64,000 nucleotides of DNA. Origin: Oscheius sp. JU75 (taxonomy: Eukaryota; Nematoda; Chromadorea; Rhabditida; Rhabditidae). This document shows, piece after piece, positions 28,980 through 41,800 of the stretch. How positions within the stretch are numbered: position 1 is the first letter of the stretch; each line of letters starts with the position of its first letter. Position numbers and translations under genes: made by a program. The notes beneath the pieces are model-generated. The model was given only the letters and a program-made list of their open reading frames with translations. It was not told where the DNA came from and made no database searches. Location: NCBI GenBank assembly GCA_037178855.1, contig JASJZC010000001.1, positions 1,736,001-1,800,000 on the forward strand, read 5' to 3'.

Positions 28980-31900
28980 ATGCCGAGGGGCAACTACGGC
29001 TGGAACAACCGCCATGAGTCGTCGAGACGGTACGGGAACAGCGGTCTTCCTTCGAAGAAGCAAAATCTCAGTCGGCAGCAGATCCAACAGCAAAAGAAAA
29101 ATCAGGAAAATGTGGGTTTTCATCTTAAAACTGTTCAATGAGTGTATTCAGGCCGCCGTGAGGAATTTCATGAATATCCAGGCAGAGCGTTTACTGTCAA
29201 ATGCTATGCATCCGGACGAATCTGGTGGTAGTGAAGGAGAAAACGGTCTTCAGGTTAGTGATCTTGGGCCTATAATACTCAGATTTTGTCTCTCAGCATC
29301 CTTCAACGTCTGGAGAGGATCCTTATGAATTTAGGTGAGTCTTTCAGTTTTTTTTCTTCCCTTTCCTGGGACAACAAGCTTCTAACTCTTGAGAGAAAAT
29401 AGCAGAGAAATAAGGGTTAGACTGATGGACGATCCCCCCATCGAAGGTTTTTGTATCTGTCTAGAGACAACGGAACTGGTTTACAGATCCACACGGAAAA
29501 GATCTCCCAAACGCAGACGCTCTCCCAGCGCATCTTCTTCGAGTTCCCGCTCGTCTTCTTCTTCCAGAGAGTTTCTTATCTCTATATTCTAAAACCACCC
29601 TCCACTTTCAGTAGTCACCGTCACCGCCGTCGAAAGAGAACCCGATACCGTTCCCGAAGTCCAGACCGTCGGAGACGTTCCAGAAGAGGATCTTCTTCCA
29701 GACAGTAAATTTTTGTCTTCCTTGACGTCTCTCCTGTTTTCTAGTCGGCACAGAAGACGGTCGAAACCTCGATCAAAAACTCCCGAAGCCCTGCCGGATA
29801 TCGTGCCAGAACCTGACACACCGATAGATCTGACAAACCAGCGTCTTTTTGACGGAAGTCAGGAAGCTTCAGAGCTCAGATTTAGGGAAGGTACTGAGAA
29901 TCTGGTCAGTTTTCAGCCAATCTGTCTCAAAACAGACATTCTTTTAGAGAAAGTGCGTGCTCTTTGAATACAACTTTGTGGACATGAACAGCAAGAAAGT
30001 GGATTGCGATCCATATAGTAAGTGGGCCTTTTTGTATAGAGAGAACAGATTTCAATCATCGTGAGATTCTGCAAAGTTGTCGAGCTGATCCAGGGTTACA
30101 ATTTTGAAGAGCATCGCTAAGCTTGAAACCCAGATCTTTGGACAGAAAATAACCGTTTTCATACCGACACAACTTCCAGTTTTCTTCTTCAAGCCAAATC
30201 ATGAATACCTTGGAGCAGATTCTCTAGCAGAAGCTGGTTGTACTCAAATACCAGAGAAAAAAGGTGTCAAGAACTTAGATAATAAGGAAGTAATTGGATG
30301 GACCGATTTGACTATGAGATATCGATTTCACATGGTAGGTGACAGAGAGACAAAGACAGACTTTTTTCTTTTCAGGCCCGTCTCGACTCCACCGGAATAG
30401 AGACCGTTTTCCGTGTGCCCGAAACGAACCAAATCAAGATCGAAGACTCGAAGTTATCGTACGATATCGGAATTTCCCACACCAAGTTTATCACGCAACC
30501 ATTCTGGGAGCAAGCCCAACAGGAATACGTAGACGCCACAAGGGAGCAGGAGATAGACCGAATGATGCATGAAGCCCGTGGCAAGAGCCAGGTCGAAGAC
30601 AGATTGGTTCTGGAAGCCAAACTTGCCGTCCAAAAGGATCCGAAGAGCGTCGAGAACTACGTCAACTGGCTCCGAGCCGTGGAAGACTCTTTCTACAATG
30701 ACTACGAGCAGAGAAAGGTCCAGTATGGTCTTCATGAGAAAAAATTGGGGATTATTGAGCAAGGACTGAGGATCTTTACAAAGAGTGAAAGACTGGGTAA
30801 TGAAATCCTTCGACTTGAGAAGATCAAGGTCCTGGAAGAGTACGACCCGGAAGAGGCCAGAAACTGGTGGAAAGATGTAGTTTACGTGGTGTTGAAGCAA
30901 ATATAAAATTTTCAGCTTTTAAAAGATAGGAGAAATCGATGGGATCTACATGAGAAGTACTTGGACTTCCTACAATACAATGCTAAAATTTTTGATAAGA
31001 AGAGGCTGCAATCGGCCTTTAAAACGTGTCGAGCAATTCTAAGCCACGTTTGGATGAAGGAGAGAGGGTGAGTTTTGATAGAGAGACAGTGAGACCGAGA
31101 GACACAGAGGCACTTCGATTTGATAGTGACGGTTAGGAACATTTCAGAAATCATCAGCTCCAAATCGACATTCCTATCTTCAATTTCAACCTCTGGATAC
31201 GGGAGCTCAAGCTCCTTATAGAAGTCGGAGACACTGCCGAAGCCATAGCCTCCATTCAAGCCTCCATCGAACGATCGTTCTTCTACAAGCCAGGAGTAGA
31301 AAGCCGGGATTCGACAGACGACAAGGACAAGTGTTTCTACAAGTTCTGGATGTCTGGAGCTCCAAGAATCGGCGACGAGGATTTCCTCGTCGATATCCGA
31401 TGGCCACAACGGGGTGGCTTCGGACCTTTTTCAGTTGGCTACAATATTCGGCTATTGGAAAATGAGCAACTGGAAAGGAGGACATTGGTTAGGATCTCAG
31501 AGGAAATGGAGAGAGTCAAAGAGAAGTCAGTCTCTTTCTATGTCTCTCTGTTACTCTGTCCCAATAAATATGTTAATTCTTCAGCTTAACCCCTACAATG
31601 TCCGATGCAGAGGCTTATGTCACAATGCAAAGAACTACCGACAATTTCTTGTGTAGGCCTCTCCGAATTCATCCAGATGCCTGGAAAGAAAAAAACGTAG
31701 AGGTATGTGGCATCCCATGTAAGAGAGTCAAAGTGTTTAGCGTCATCTCACTGATATGGCAGCAAGGATGCACCATGTACCTTGTAAGGATCTTGTCATC
31801 TTCAAATTGGCTTCGAAACAACAGGCTTATCAAGCTCTGCATGCCCTGGGAATGGAGGTTGCTAAGGTTTGGGAGGGAGAGGGGGAAAAAGAGACAGAGG

Positions 31901-34213
31901 CAGAGAGAGGATCTTCTGGTAAAAGTAATCATTGAACAGAGCTTGGAAAGGAAGGACAAGTCTACTGGACAGAGACAAGGGTTATCAGGGAGTCCATCTA
32001 CTTGGTTTCCTTTCTGGGATGTACATCACACCTTAAATCAAGAATGGACCGTTGTTGAACTGATTCTCGTCGTGCCAGAAAACATGGACGTACTTCTTCA
32101 AGAGAGTCCAGTCTCCTGGACGTACACACAAGTTCGGGGCATCGAAACAGGTGTCCTTCTTCGCCTTAAAGCAAACTTCTTTGGCAGAGGGACCGCGATT
32201 CCTGAGGTTCATATCTCTTTCGCATTTCCTATCCAGCAGTCTTCCAACCAAGAACTGAATTGTTTTGGTGGCTTTTTCTCGCCGCTTTCTTCTTTGAGAG
32301 CATCTCCAGATCCACCAGCTGCCTTCGAGGACATCACTGACGAGTGTCTGCTTCTGGCATCTTTAGAATGACTTATCATGGCGAGTTCAAAGTAATTACA
32401 AACTTTTTCTTTGACTTCTGGCAGTTAGAAACGACCTCAGTTTGTTGTAGAACGCTAAAGTAGTTTCTAATTAGTCTTTTGGTATCGTCTTCTGCTGTTC
32501 GACCACGCTCTCGTCTCTCTTCCGGGTAGTTTTGCTTGGGCGCTGGGTTTCTGAGGATATGAAAGCGACAGGGAAACAGAGAGACAAGAAGACAGAGAAA
32601 CACAGAGACAGTTAGTTCTTCTTTCAGAATCCCAGTCATCTGGACCTATACACGACACTCAAAAGTGTATCTCTGCCAGTAGGGAAGTCAGCTCTCCCTC
32701 CGGCCGGATTCTTCATTTTGTATCGGATATACTGCCATTTGCTCCGTCTCGATGGGTGCCAGAGTCCCGCTGAGAACATCAAGATGGCCAAGAAGTGAGT
32801 CCAATATTGTGAACCGTACTATGCCGTTTTCAGTATTGTCAATTATGCTGTCCGAAAACATGATGAGAAAAATGACATTCTGGACGAGGCTCTGAAGTTG
32901 TCAGACTGTGTGAATAGCGAAAGATTGGCCGAGGCCAACTTTCTGCCAACGATGAATCTTCGCGATGATCAGCCACATGTGATGAAGTATATGGTCTATA
33001 GAGAGGTACGTGACAGTGACAGTGATAGAACCATTTTTATTCAGCTGGCGGAAATGAACCTGCTCTACAATCCCGAAAAAACTCTGAACAATGTCATCCA
33101 AGGCTTTTTGAGATCTCTACAACTGCCTGCCAGTTCAATGTACACAAAGAGATTTATCATGGGATTTGTTCTTCTGGCCGCACAGGTAGACCATCTTCTT
33201 ATTCTTCTTATTCTAATCAACTTCCAGACACTCGAACTGACAATCTTCAAAAAGTATCTGATCTCGTGGCTCCGACCAGTTCTCTACCCGTATCTTTCTG
33301 AGGAGAATCTTACGGAACACATTCTCAAATTTATAAATGACGAATATGAGCTGGACGAGGTAGGTAGGAGGATGGAGAGAGACTAGTTTCCTACTTCCAG
33401 AAATCCGAAATCATGCCGTCTGCCAAGGCGCTGGCCTACTGTATTCTAATACATGTGATGGTCCAAATTACCTGTACCTCGACACCTCAGGAACTCCTAA
33501 AATATTTCAAACAACATTATGGAGGAAACTGTAATGCGGGAGAGCATCAGGAGGTTATCTACACGTGTGTCCGCCTCATATGTCATCAAGAGGTAAGTCA
33601 TTCACACCCCAATTGAGCCTGTCACACATTGCTAGGTCCAACAGTCTTTGAAGAAGAGCATCTGCTTCAACTACCTCAATACCTATCTAGAGATGTATCC
33701 AGAGGATCCAAGAGGGCTTCGCTTGGCTGTCTGGATGTTAAGAACTCGATCTATCTTCTTTACTAAGAACCCATTGGAAGGAGCGTGGGATAACCGTAAG
33801 AGCGTTGCGGTGGTCAAGACGTGACAGTTTTCCAGGGAATCCTGAAGTCAGGAAGGTTCTGGTGATGGTGATCAAACTGGCTAGGGCTGGAAGGCTGGGT
33901 AGCGGGAATACTGAGACAAGAGAGATGGTAAGTGAGAGACAGACAGACAGAGACATTGCCCTTTTTCAGTTCTCAGATCGCGAAATGAATCAAACCCTTG
34001 CCATTGCCGAGGAATCGAGAGAGAGCGTTCTCTGGAAGCTGGCCGTTGAACAGGGACTAGACATATATCCTCAGGTAGTCCTGTCAGAATACCAACATAT
34101 CTGTCCGTTTCAGATTCACGAAAAGATCAGTGAGCAATGTTTCTACTCCAAGTCTGTCCAGCTACTTCGCCTTGAAAAGGAGGAGGGTGATGCTAAGATC
34201 CAAGAAATTGTGT
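28980..34213 (+). CDS. NRDE2: NRDE2, nuclear RNAi/exosome-linked factor
   Basis: Exons begin MPRGNYGWNNRHESSRRYG (ATG 28980). They run into an SR-type region (STRKRSPKRRRSPSASSSS, RRKRTRYRSRSPDRRRRSRR) typical of the NRDE2 N terminus. Next come the conserved NRDE2 core (FWEQAQQEYVDATREQEIDR, LEAKLAVQKDPKSVENYVNW, KVQYGLHEKKLGIIEQGLRI) and HAT/TPR-like helical repeats (LQSAFKTCRAILSHVWMKER, IPIFNFNLWIRELKLLIEVG) to IPQ..IHEKISEQCFYSKS. NRDE2 binds MTR4 and, in worms, acts in nuclear RNAi silencing. The stop may be TAA 34211-34213, or a GTAAGT donor there may lead to a short extra exon. Exons between 31860 and 32630 are uncertain, and that interval holds a possible gene on the minus strand. Some introns (30335-30375, 33928-33969) are built of GAGACAGA tract. 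Confidence 0.82.
32033..32334 (-). CDS. Possible small cysteine-containing protein nested in NRDE2
   Basis: From ATG 32334 the frame reads MSSKAAGGSGDALKEESGEK, then KPPKQ. After a shift of frame (small intron or error not resolved) another open stretch reads RNRGPSAKEVCFKAKKDTCF and WTLLKKYVHVFWHDENQF, with TAA at 32033. The second part resembles the second helix and tail of small twin-cysteine mitochondrial proteins such as COA6 (W..YF.....F pattern), but the cysteines are spaced CX7C instead of CX9C. It occupies an NRDE2 intron on the opposite strand. Low confidence. Confidence 0.3.
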
Positions 34214-34703
34214 AAGTTGCTTATGTCAGCCTCTGGAAATTGACACTTTCAAGGACAACATGAGAAGAAGGGTGTATCTACGTGTGCATAGTTGGGAAAA
34301 ATTCAAGATGTCATGAGATTGCTGAGATACGGGGACTAATACAGTATTTATTATAGTTTTTGGAATGTGCTTTACAATAAGACCTCGGTGTTGCCAATAA
34401 AGTTACCGTTTTTATCATTACTTGCCAATAAAGTTATCAATCGTCAGACAGAAGGACAGAGAAACATAGATTCATTTGGCTTGGTGGCTGGCCTTGCTTT
34501 GTTCTCACACTCCCCCAAAAGCTCACTTTTTGAGTCACTAGCAGGTTTCACTTTTACTAATCTCCATACCGATCGAACCTTCCCTTTTTCTCTCACCAAG
34601 GCAACGAAAGGTCGACTGTTTTTACACTCGTATCTGCGTGAACCATCTTGCTACCCAGAAAAGCGGACAAAACATTGTTGCGTTTGAATGTTCATTGACA
34701 AAT
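34214..34703. other. NRDE2-collagen convergent gap, nothing further seen
   Basis: Contains the 3' ends of NRDE2 and the collagen gene, which converge. There is an AATAAGACC at 34376 and two CCAATAAAGTTA segments (about 34395 and 34425) that include AATAAA poly(A) signals. No gene was seen. Confidence 0.55.
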
Positions 34704-35828
34704 TTAGGCCTTGTTGAAGCGACGACGGTATCCCTGGCTCTTGGGCTCCTGCTCGACGGCTCCGGTGCGGGGAGGGCAAGGGCAGTAGGCGGCATCTTGT
34801 CCGGGACTAAAAGACTACATTGTGAGAGAGACAGAGTGACAGAGAAACAGGGAGACAGAGCGACAGAGACAGAAATAGAGATAGATTCAAAACTCACAGT
34901 CCAGGTCCTCCAGCCTGTCCAGCCTCTCCGTCTTTTCCAGCAGCTCCGGGGTTTCCGGCGGGTCCAGCAGGTCCTGGAGCTCCAGCCTGTCCGTCCTGTC
35001 CCTTCTCTCCGTCCTTTCCGTTCTGTCCAGCCGGTCCGGCTTCTCCAGCAGGTCCAGCGGGTCCAGGAGCTCCCTTGCCTCTCTTGCCATTCTGTCCAGC
35101 AGGTCCAGGGGCTCCAGCGTCTCCGTTGGGTCCGGGGGCTCCGGCATCTCCAGCAGGTCCAGCGGGTCCAGCCTCTCCGTCCTTTCCTGGGGCTCCAGCC
35201 TGTCCGGGCTGTCCGTCGGGTCCGGCAGGTCCAGCAGGTCCATCGGGACCGGCGGGTCCGGGCTCGCCAGCGGGGCACTTGATGCATCCGGCGTCCTTCT
35301 CCATGGTTCCGACGCTGACTCCAGCCATACCGGCCTTTCCAGCCTCTCCGGGGTGTCCGTCCTCTCCTGGGGCTCCGTCCTGTCCTGGAGGTCCGGGAGG
35401 TCCAGCGGGGCAGTTGTTGGGCTGGGCTCCGCAGCTGCACTGGCCGGCAGCACGCTTGTTGCGGCCGAAAATGGTTCCGACAGAAAGACGCTCAGCTCCG
35501 GGGGCGGGGACGATCATCTCCTTCCAGGCTTCGTTAGCCAGCATCTGGTAATATACTGTCAAAAACTGTCGCTGTCTCTTTCTGTGTCTCTGTCTGTCAC
35601 TGTCACTGTCTACTGATACTGACTTTCCCTATCACGTTCACTCTCATTTAGAACCCAAAGATCTTAAATCCAGTGTCCAATACTTACTCTGAACTCTTGC
35701 ATATCGTCCATAACGTCATCGTAAAGGGTGTTGATCTCTTGGAAGAGACTGCCCACGGTGAAGAGACAGGCGATGATGACGATTCCGCTCGAGGCGGCTG
35801 CTAGACTGACGAACAACTTGGCGCTCAT
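34704..35828 (-). CDS. Nematode cuticle collagen
   Basis: ATG 35828 ([23 protein letters not shown] 35849 is seven residues upstream) starts a signal-anchor-like N-terminal domain. Exon 2 has [19 protein letters not shown]: a furin-type cleavage site (RNKR) followed by a cysteine-containing knot region. Then come Gly-X-Y blocks (from [13 protein letters not shown]) with two interruptions, the first holding the cysteine in [14 protein letters not shown]. The last exon gives [20 protein letters not shown] and ends RRRFNKA (TAA 34704-34706); YCPCPPR is a hallmark of worm cuticle collagens. Trimers are secreted by the hypodermis and cross-linked into cuticle. A TATA box lies about 35 nt upstream. 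Introns near 34820-34895 and 35555-35680 carry CTGTCTCT tracts. Confidence 0.93.
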
Positions 35829-35862
35829 TGCTGAGTGTTGACTTTCCAACTGACCCCTCTCT

Positions 35863-35871
35863 CTTTATATA
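35863..35871 (-). promoter_or_regulatory. TATA box of the collagen gene
   Basis: The minus strand reads TATATAAAG here, 35 bases upstream of ATG 35828. A strong TATA box very close to the start codon is common in worm collagen genes and implies a very short 5' leader. Confidence 0.6.
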
Positions 35872-35889
35872 GAGAGGAAAGTGATCTAG

Positions 35890-36740
35890 GGGGGCGGGCA
35901 AGGACATCATTTTGACACAAAGCACTGTTGCCTCAAGGACGACGGCAAGAAATACTTGATTAGATCAGCTTCACGCGGTTTAACGTTTTTGGCGGCCATG
36001 TTTAACGGGCCAGGTGGCTGGGCGAAAGGGCGCAAAAACAACGGCCCGAAGCAGGTTTTTCGGAGAGAAGTTGGCAGGACGGAGTAAGAAGCAGTGAAGT
36101 GAAACGGCTGAAACAAAAAGATGGCTAGCGGGCAGTGAAAGTTTGAGTATCACTTTTGGAACTTTCACTGACGGAATATAACTATTTAATCTACGAGGCA
36201 GACCTATACTAAGCTGAATTTGGCTGTGTGTTACAGGTTCTTCAGTTCCTGAGTGATTTTTGGAGTAAATTCTCTTTAGAAAATAGTTTAAAAAAAGGTG
36301 AAAAATGGAAGAAACTTAATTAATTTCTTTTCAGAATCCCAGCTGTTCAAATTCCCGCGGAAATGTGGTCTCGAATCGAGGTGTCCTACAGTAATCGTAC
36401 ATCTTGGATTATGTTTAATCCTAAAATTTTCTCCCCTTTCCGTTTCGTTGATTTCATGTTTTCTTTGTAATTTGTTGCTGTGAACGAAGAAATCTTGTTA
36501 AGCAGGACATTGTTGTGCAGTAGTAACGAGGAGAAGATAGAAATTGACGTGTAAATAACATTTTAAGGACATTTTTGACGGTTTGCGACGATTTTAGCAT
36601 GTAAGGGAGCCAGAAAGCATGGCTGGACGTAGATATTGCTGAAAAGTTGATTCGTCGACGTTGTTCACTTGGAAAAGCGCATATTTTTTAAATATTATTT
36701 CAAATCTTGTTGTCGTTTTTTCATCATTACTGATTTTTTT
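35890..36740. other. Intergenic, no gene called
   Basis: Holds the divergent promoters of the collagen and the zinc-knuckle gene. Short frames show no recognisable domains. A first exon of the zinc-knuckle gene may lie near 36590-36600, where GCATGTAAGG resembles a donor. Confidence 0.45.
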
Positions 36741-36742
36741 GT

Positions 36743-38604
36743 AGAATCTCCCACAAAGTCCTTCTCCAAAAAATTCTACTTTGTCCCCGGCTCGATGCAA
36801 GGTCAGTTCCTACCTCCTACTGCCTCTAACCCAATCGAATTTCAGTGAATGCCAACAAGGACGATAGAAACGTGGAGATGATCAACCAAAAAAGTAGCAC
36901 TCCGTTCAACTTCGAGGCCGTCTTTGCTCCGCCGCAAGCGAGTGAAATCCCTCCGATGCCGCGCAACCTCGTCGACGAGGCTGTTCATCCGGTCGAGGCG
37001 AGAAGACCTCCACGATATTATCGAGAATACACTAACGGATGGCTCGGCAGGACGCCGAGTAAACAGCAGCACAGGACAAAGGCCATAGAGGCTCTGGCCG
37101 AGATCCGGCGCGAGGACGCACAACAGAAGTTGTTCGGTAGGCTGGTTTTTGATCTGCCTTTGGTACTTGATCCCGTTCTAGAAGAGTCGAAGATGGAAAA
37201 TGGTCGCAAGAAGACGTCGGCGGGAACTGAGGCCTCGATTAAGCCGCTGATGGAAAAAGGTAGCCACTTTGATTAATTTCCATGATTCTAGGAAAAAAAT
37301 GGACCTATAGAGCGCCTCGAACTCGGTGTAACTAGGCTCATAGACCGTGCGAATGGGTCTGGTGACGAGCCAGCGTGGTTTTTGAATATTTGGCAAGAAT
37401 GCTCAATCGAACTTGCATCCTCGCTCGATACTCTTCCTGTCCTGGCCGTTCTTTGCCATGTCAACTTGTCCTGTGACTCCGCTAAAAGCTCTAACTCTCT
37501 CCCTGTTCATCGTTCCCATGGAACCTATCAAGGTTTCCCTCTCTATCTGCTATCTACCTCTTGTTATGGTTCTTTTACTTATCAACATTATTTTGTCACA
37601 ATGCCTTTGTGATGGTTCGAGCTTTGGAGCTGACACGTTGGCCGACTGCTTGACATGACAGTTTTCGTTCGAGGCTACAGACAACTGCAGTCAGACGGTT
37701 TGACTCAAACCACACACCTGCCATCTCCTAAAGCTCCTTTTTTCAGATCTTGCTCTAATCGACACTCACTACGAGGGCGCTCCTCATATGGAAACCAAGC
37801 CGACATCGACGACGGGCAGACGCGTTCCTCTCTACTGTACGATCTGTCATCGTGGCGGCCATTCCACCCAGATCTGCTACCACAACACGGACAATCCTAA
37901 AGATGTCCTTCGTGAGTCTTCGTCCCGTTTTCCCGGTACTAACTTGTCTGTTTAGGATGCTATAATTGCGGAAAGACTGGTCATCTGGCCGTTCGCTGTC
38001 CACTGCTGCACTCGTGTGGCGAAGACGGATCAAGTGCTTCATCGCAACAGCAGAAGGATGACGCGAAAAGCAAGGCTGCGAAGAAGAGGGTATGTTTTTT
38101 GCACATTTCTGGACTTCAGTCTCCAATATAACAAGCGGTAGTCTTTGCAGCATAGCGCAATCGGTTAGAGTTCTGACTACAGATCGAAACTAGTCAGGCT
38201 CGAGTCCCAAACGTGGCGAATTTGTTTGACACGCACAGAATCTTCTCGGACGTCTTTTCTTCCATTAGTTTGGTCAGAATCGTCTATTTTTGTAGAGTAA
38301 AAGCTGCCAATTTTGTATGCTAGGTTCTAGCGAGTTGGTGCGCAGCATAGCTCCTTTCGAGAACCTTCCCTATTGGGAACGATCTAACAAGCCCATTTTT
38401 CAGAGAAACACTGCAAAAATCTCCCAGAAGAAGAAGGCAGCCGCCGAGGCTGAGGCCCTGAAGAAGAACAGCGTCGGACTCGAGCTTATCTGCAAGGTGA
38501 TGGCAGACCGTCCGCTGCGCGAGGAGACCGAAAAGCACAATCCGGATCTCTACGAGGAGATGCTGACCTTGATGCTCGATGCCATCACCGTCGCTCATTC
38601 CTAG
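36743..38604 (+). CDS. Two-CCHC zinc-knuckle protein, family not recognised
   Basis: The first supported exon follows TTTTTGTAG at about 36742 (SPTKSFSKKFYFVPGSMQ). The true start was not found, and trans-splicing or a small upstream exon is possible. The next exon has VNANKDDRNVEMINQKSSTP, PMPRNLVDEAVHPVEARRPP and a basic, helix-prone stretch. Further on, CTICHRGGHSTQICYHN and CYNCGKTGHLAVRCPLL are two CX2CX4HX4C zinc knuckles, which bind single-stranded RNA or DNA. A lysine-rich linker and a helical C terminus (KHNPDLYEEMLTLMLDAITV) end at TAG 38602-38604. A short exon at about 37293-37360 is uncertain. A tRNA-like sequence lies in the intron at 38147-38220. Likely a nucleic-acid binding protein; no closer name is supported. 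Confidence 0.65.
38147..38220 (+). pseudogene. tRNA-like sequence in an intron of the zinc-knuckle gene
   Basis: Box A-like TAGCGCAATCGGTTAGAG and box B-like GGCTCGAGTCC are 35-40 bases apart, with a possible anticodon stem between (CTGACTAC...TAGTCAG). The acceptor stem does not close, so it is tRNA-derived but not a convincing functional tRNA. Confidence 0.45.
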
Positions 38605-38892
38605 GCAACTCCCGTCTTTTTTTTTGTAAATCATACTCGTTAACTTTCACGTTCTTTTTGTCTCTTCTAGCCTCCTACCAACCAATCAAACCCCCTACGG
38701 TTTTCTTATATTGTTACGCTGTGTCAGATGAACACTCATTTCAGACATTTTCTTGGCTAATGGGGACTTTATTAAAGCCTAGACATCTGTGTGTAGTTTG
38801 ACTAGAACCGGCTAAATACTGCTGGGAAGGCACTTTGGTGTGAGAGGGAAGAGAAAATTGGGCAATGTACAAAAGGGGTGGGATTATGCTTA

Positions 38893-41800
38893 TTAGATTT
38901 TGACTATGGGGGCGAACATGAAATTGAAAGAGAATTTGAAGGCGTCGAAGATGCGCTGCCAGATGCCAGTCTTCTTCAGTTTGGAGTTCGTCAGCCGCAA
39001 ATGGCCGTTCTTGCCCTTGATGAAATGACGACAGTTGAGGCACTCGAGCTGGAGTAGCTTCAGCTTGGCCGGATAGCGGAAGATCGGGTAGTTGTCGAAG
39101 AAGCCGACGAAACGGATCACGTCGCCTGCAAAATGGATGCTTTTTGTTTAGTTTAGAGAGGTTTAGGCGAATCAAAGCATAGGCTTTTGGGCGAAATAGA
39201 GTTACACTAGAAAAGATCGTTTCAAGTAGAAAAACGGAGAATTTGAGTTGTAATCGAGTCTTTCCATTGTTCCCAGCAGGGATCGCAAACCTGGCCAAGC
39301 TAGGTTACCGACCAAAAGCGCCCCTGCGTGCGAACTCGGCCTGGGCAAAACAGGCAGACCGTCTACGCGAAAATTTAGGCCAGGTTTGCGCTACCTCTTC
39401 CCAGGAACCCGATTCGTTATGCGACACGTAGTTTTGTCCCACAGCTAGTAAGCAATGACTGCGGGCTCGTTTCTATTTGTAAAACTTTCCGGCAAAGAAA
39501 ATGAAGTCTGACATGGGTGTCTCCGGTAAACATTGAACACACGACGAATCATCAATTTTACCGACCTAGACGAAACAGCATTGTCAGATTGATATACCTA
39601 ATTTAAGCCCAATTCGAGGTTTTTTGAGCAAAAGACCGGGATCCTCGTTGAAAACAATCGGCAGCATGTGGTAGTTACGGACAGTGTTAAATGACAATTC
39701 AATTTCCGCTCGATTGAACAGACAAGTACAGTTTTTAAAAAAGAGCACATTTTTACATTTTTGTTTTGGCTAAGTACCAACTTTTTCAATACTAATTTTC
39801 GATAAGCAGCCAAGAAAACGTGTGCCGCGCAATTAAAATTATGCTTTTTCTTCCCTTCGAAGTTCTCCCTAAAACAATACAATAAAACAAGACCTACCTT
39901 CATCGATCAGAGCCAATTGCTCGTGGAAGACATGTCCGGCCACCAGAATTAGCTGTCCTTTGCTGCTCGAAAGGGATCTCTCTCCGTAAGGACCCGAAAC
40001 CTCAATCTCGAAAGTGTAGACGTTGTGCTCGGAGAGCGAACATTCATTGGCTCTGAACTGTTTTTTAGCTTGAAAGAAAGGGAAACCTACTGCATTTCTT
40101 GGCCTTGGATCTTGGTCCGATTACTGTCGTAGAAGCAGCGAAGAGTCTGACTGAGACTTTCGGGCATGTAGCCGAGCAGCGTCTCGAATGAGTTGTCAAT
40201 GTTCACGACGCGGACGGACTGAACGGTTCCCTTCCAGTTAATGGCTGTTCCTGGAAGAGGGGGAGCTTATTAGAATCGATTCCAGGAAAGATTTTCCAAT
40301 AAGAGCTTTTAAAGATTGAGAACCCTTCCCAAGCTTTTTTTCCTCTCAAAACAGCTTCGTAAAAAAAACTTTGCCACCCACGGGGATCTAACTGGAGGCA
40401 TGTGGTTCAAGTGTGGCGCCTCTTATTAATACTCCAACTACTCCCTAATACTTTGAAGGATTGTAATATTGTTTAGAGACCAGTAACTACTAAATATGAT
40501 AGATTAATCCTACTCAGCTCAAAAATCTCTACGTAATCAGAAAAGAAAAGTTAGACCTCGGGCATGACAGACCCCGCGTCGTTTCGGTCATAACCCTATG
40601 AGCCTACAATAGGCTACAGGCAGACAGAGACGCGGGGGCCATATGCAGGAAAAGTGTCCGTGTTAAGCGGATCTGTATAGCACAAAAATATTGAGCTAGA
40701 CCACAGACCGGAATCGAACCTGGGTCGCTCAGGCCGTAATCGAGCGCCTTAACAATACACTAAGTTTGCAAAAAGACTTCAAACGGAAAAGCCGGGAAGA
40801 ATAGATGTCTTTGGGGGGGTTTCATGGCAAGATAGGATTCCAAAACAGACTCTCACCTTTCAACTGACTACAGGCAATCTGTCGCTGAATACTGTTCGCT
40901 GTGCTCATGGAGCAGTGTTTGTCATACTGCGACCACGTCATATTCGTCCCTTCGGCAGCCGGATCGAAGTTCATCTGGCCCTCGTAGAGAAATGAGATGG
41001 CCATAAGCAGACACGTCAGATAGACCATTGCCAGAATCCATTTTCGCTTGAAATTATTCTCCGGGTAGACCTGGAGCTTGTAGAGCTTCGCCAAATAGTT
41101 GTAGACCTTGGAGACGATGAAGGGCGAGCAGAGCACGAACAACGTAATTAGAGCCTTCACCACGCTCATCTAAAATTGATTTTTTAAGATCAAAAATGGC
41201 GGCAAACTCACGAAATCGATGGCGGATTTGAGCTGCATGATGAAGATGCTGATGACGAAGACACCTGCTGCCGGTGTGGGCCAGAAGAAAAGCGAGACGG
41301 CCGCGAGGGTGAGGACGATATCGATGAAGCCGAAGCCGCGCCAGCCGATCATAAGAAGGGTGACGGAGATATCGGACCAGAGGATTGTGATCTGGAGATG
41401 AGGGATTGATAAATTGGTGTCTTTTACAGAATTTCGGTGGGGTTTTGCCTAGTGTTTGTAAGAAAACTGGGTTCTCACGTGTGATATTAAACAAGAAATT
41501 TGGTTATGGCTAGACTTCTTTTATGGCTGGATAAGGAAGAAAATGGGAACAGTTCTCGACTGAGACTTCCAGGAAGTTTCCTTTGTTTCCACATGTCAAA
41601 CATACGCCGTTTCCGAGAGACAAAACATTATATTGTGCTCCTAAATGTGCCGCATATACGGCATTAAAAGTCCTTTTTCTTAGCAGCCTCGTCAGTTGGC
41701 ACCGGAAAGTCAGTTTTTTATTTAAAAAGACAAGCTTGGAATCGGACTGATCCGGATTGAGTAACTTTTCCGTTTCGGCAAAGACAGCGGCTTCACCGCT

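Noticed and set aside
30454-30900. 148-codon minus-strand frame opposite NRDE2
   Set aside because: Antisense shadow of the strongest NRDE2 exon.
31598-32371. 257-codon plus-strand open frame
   Set aside because: Only its first part is like NRDE2; the rest crosses a GAGACAGA tract and donor-like sites and reads as intron, with better protein-like sequence on the minus strand.
34622-35562. Long open frames on both strands across the collagen gene, several over 150 codons
   Set aside because: They are shadows of the Gly-X-Y repeat (GGN-CCN-type codons leave other frames open); only the minus frame gives a collagen with proper ends.
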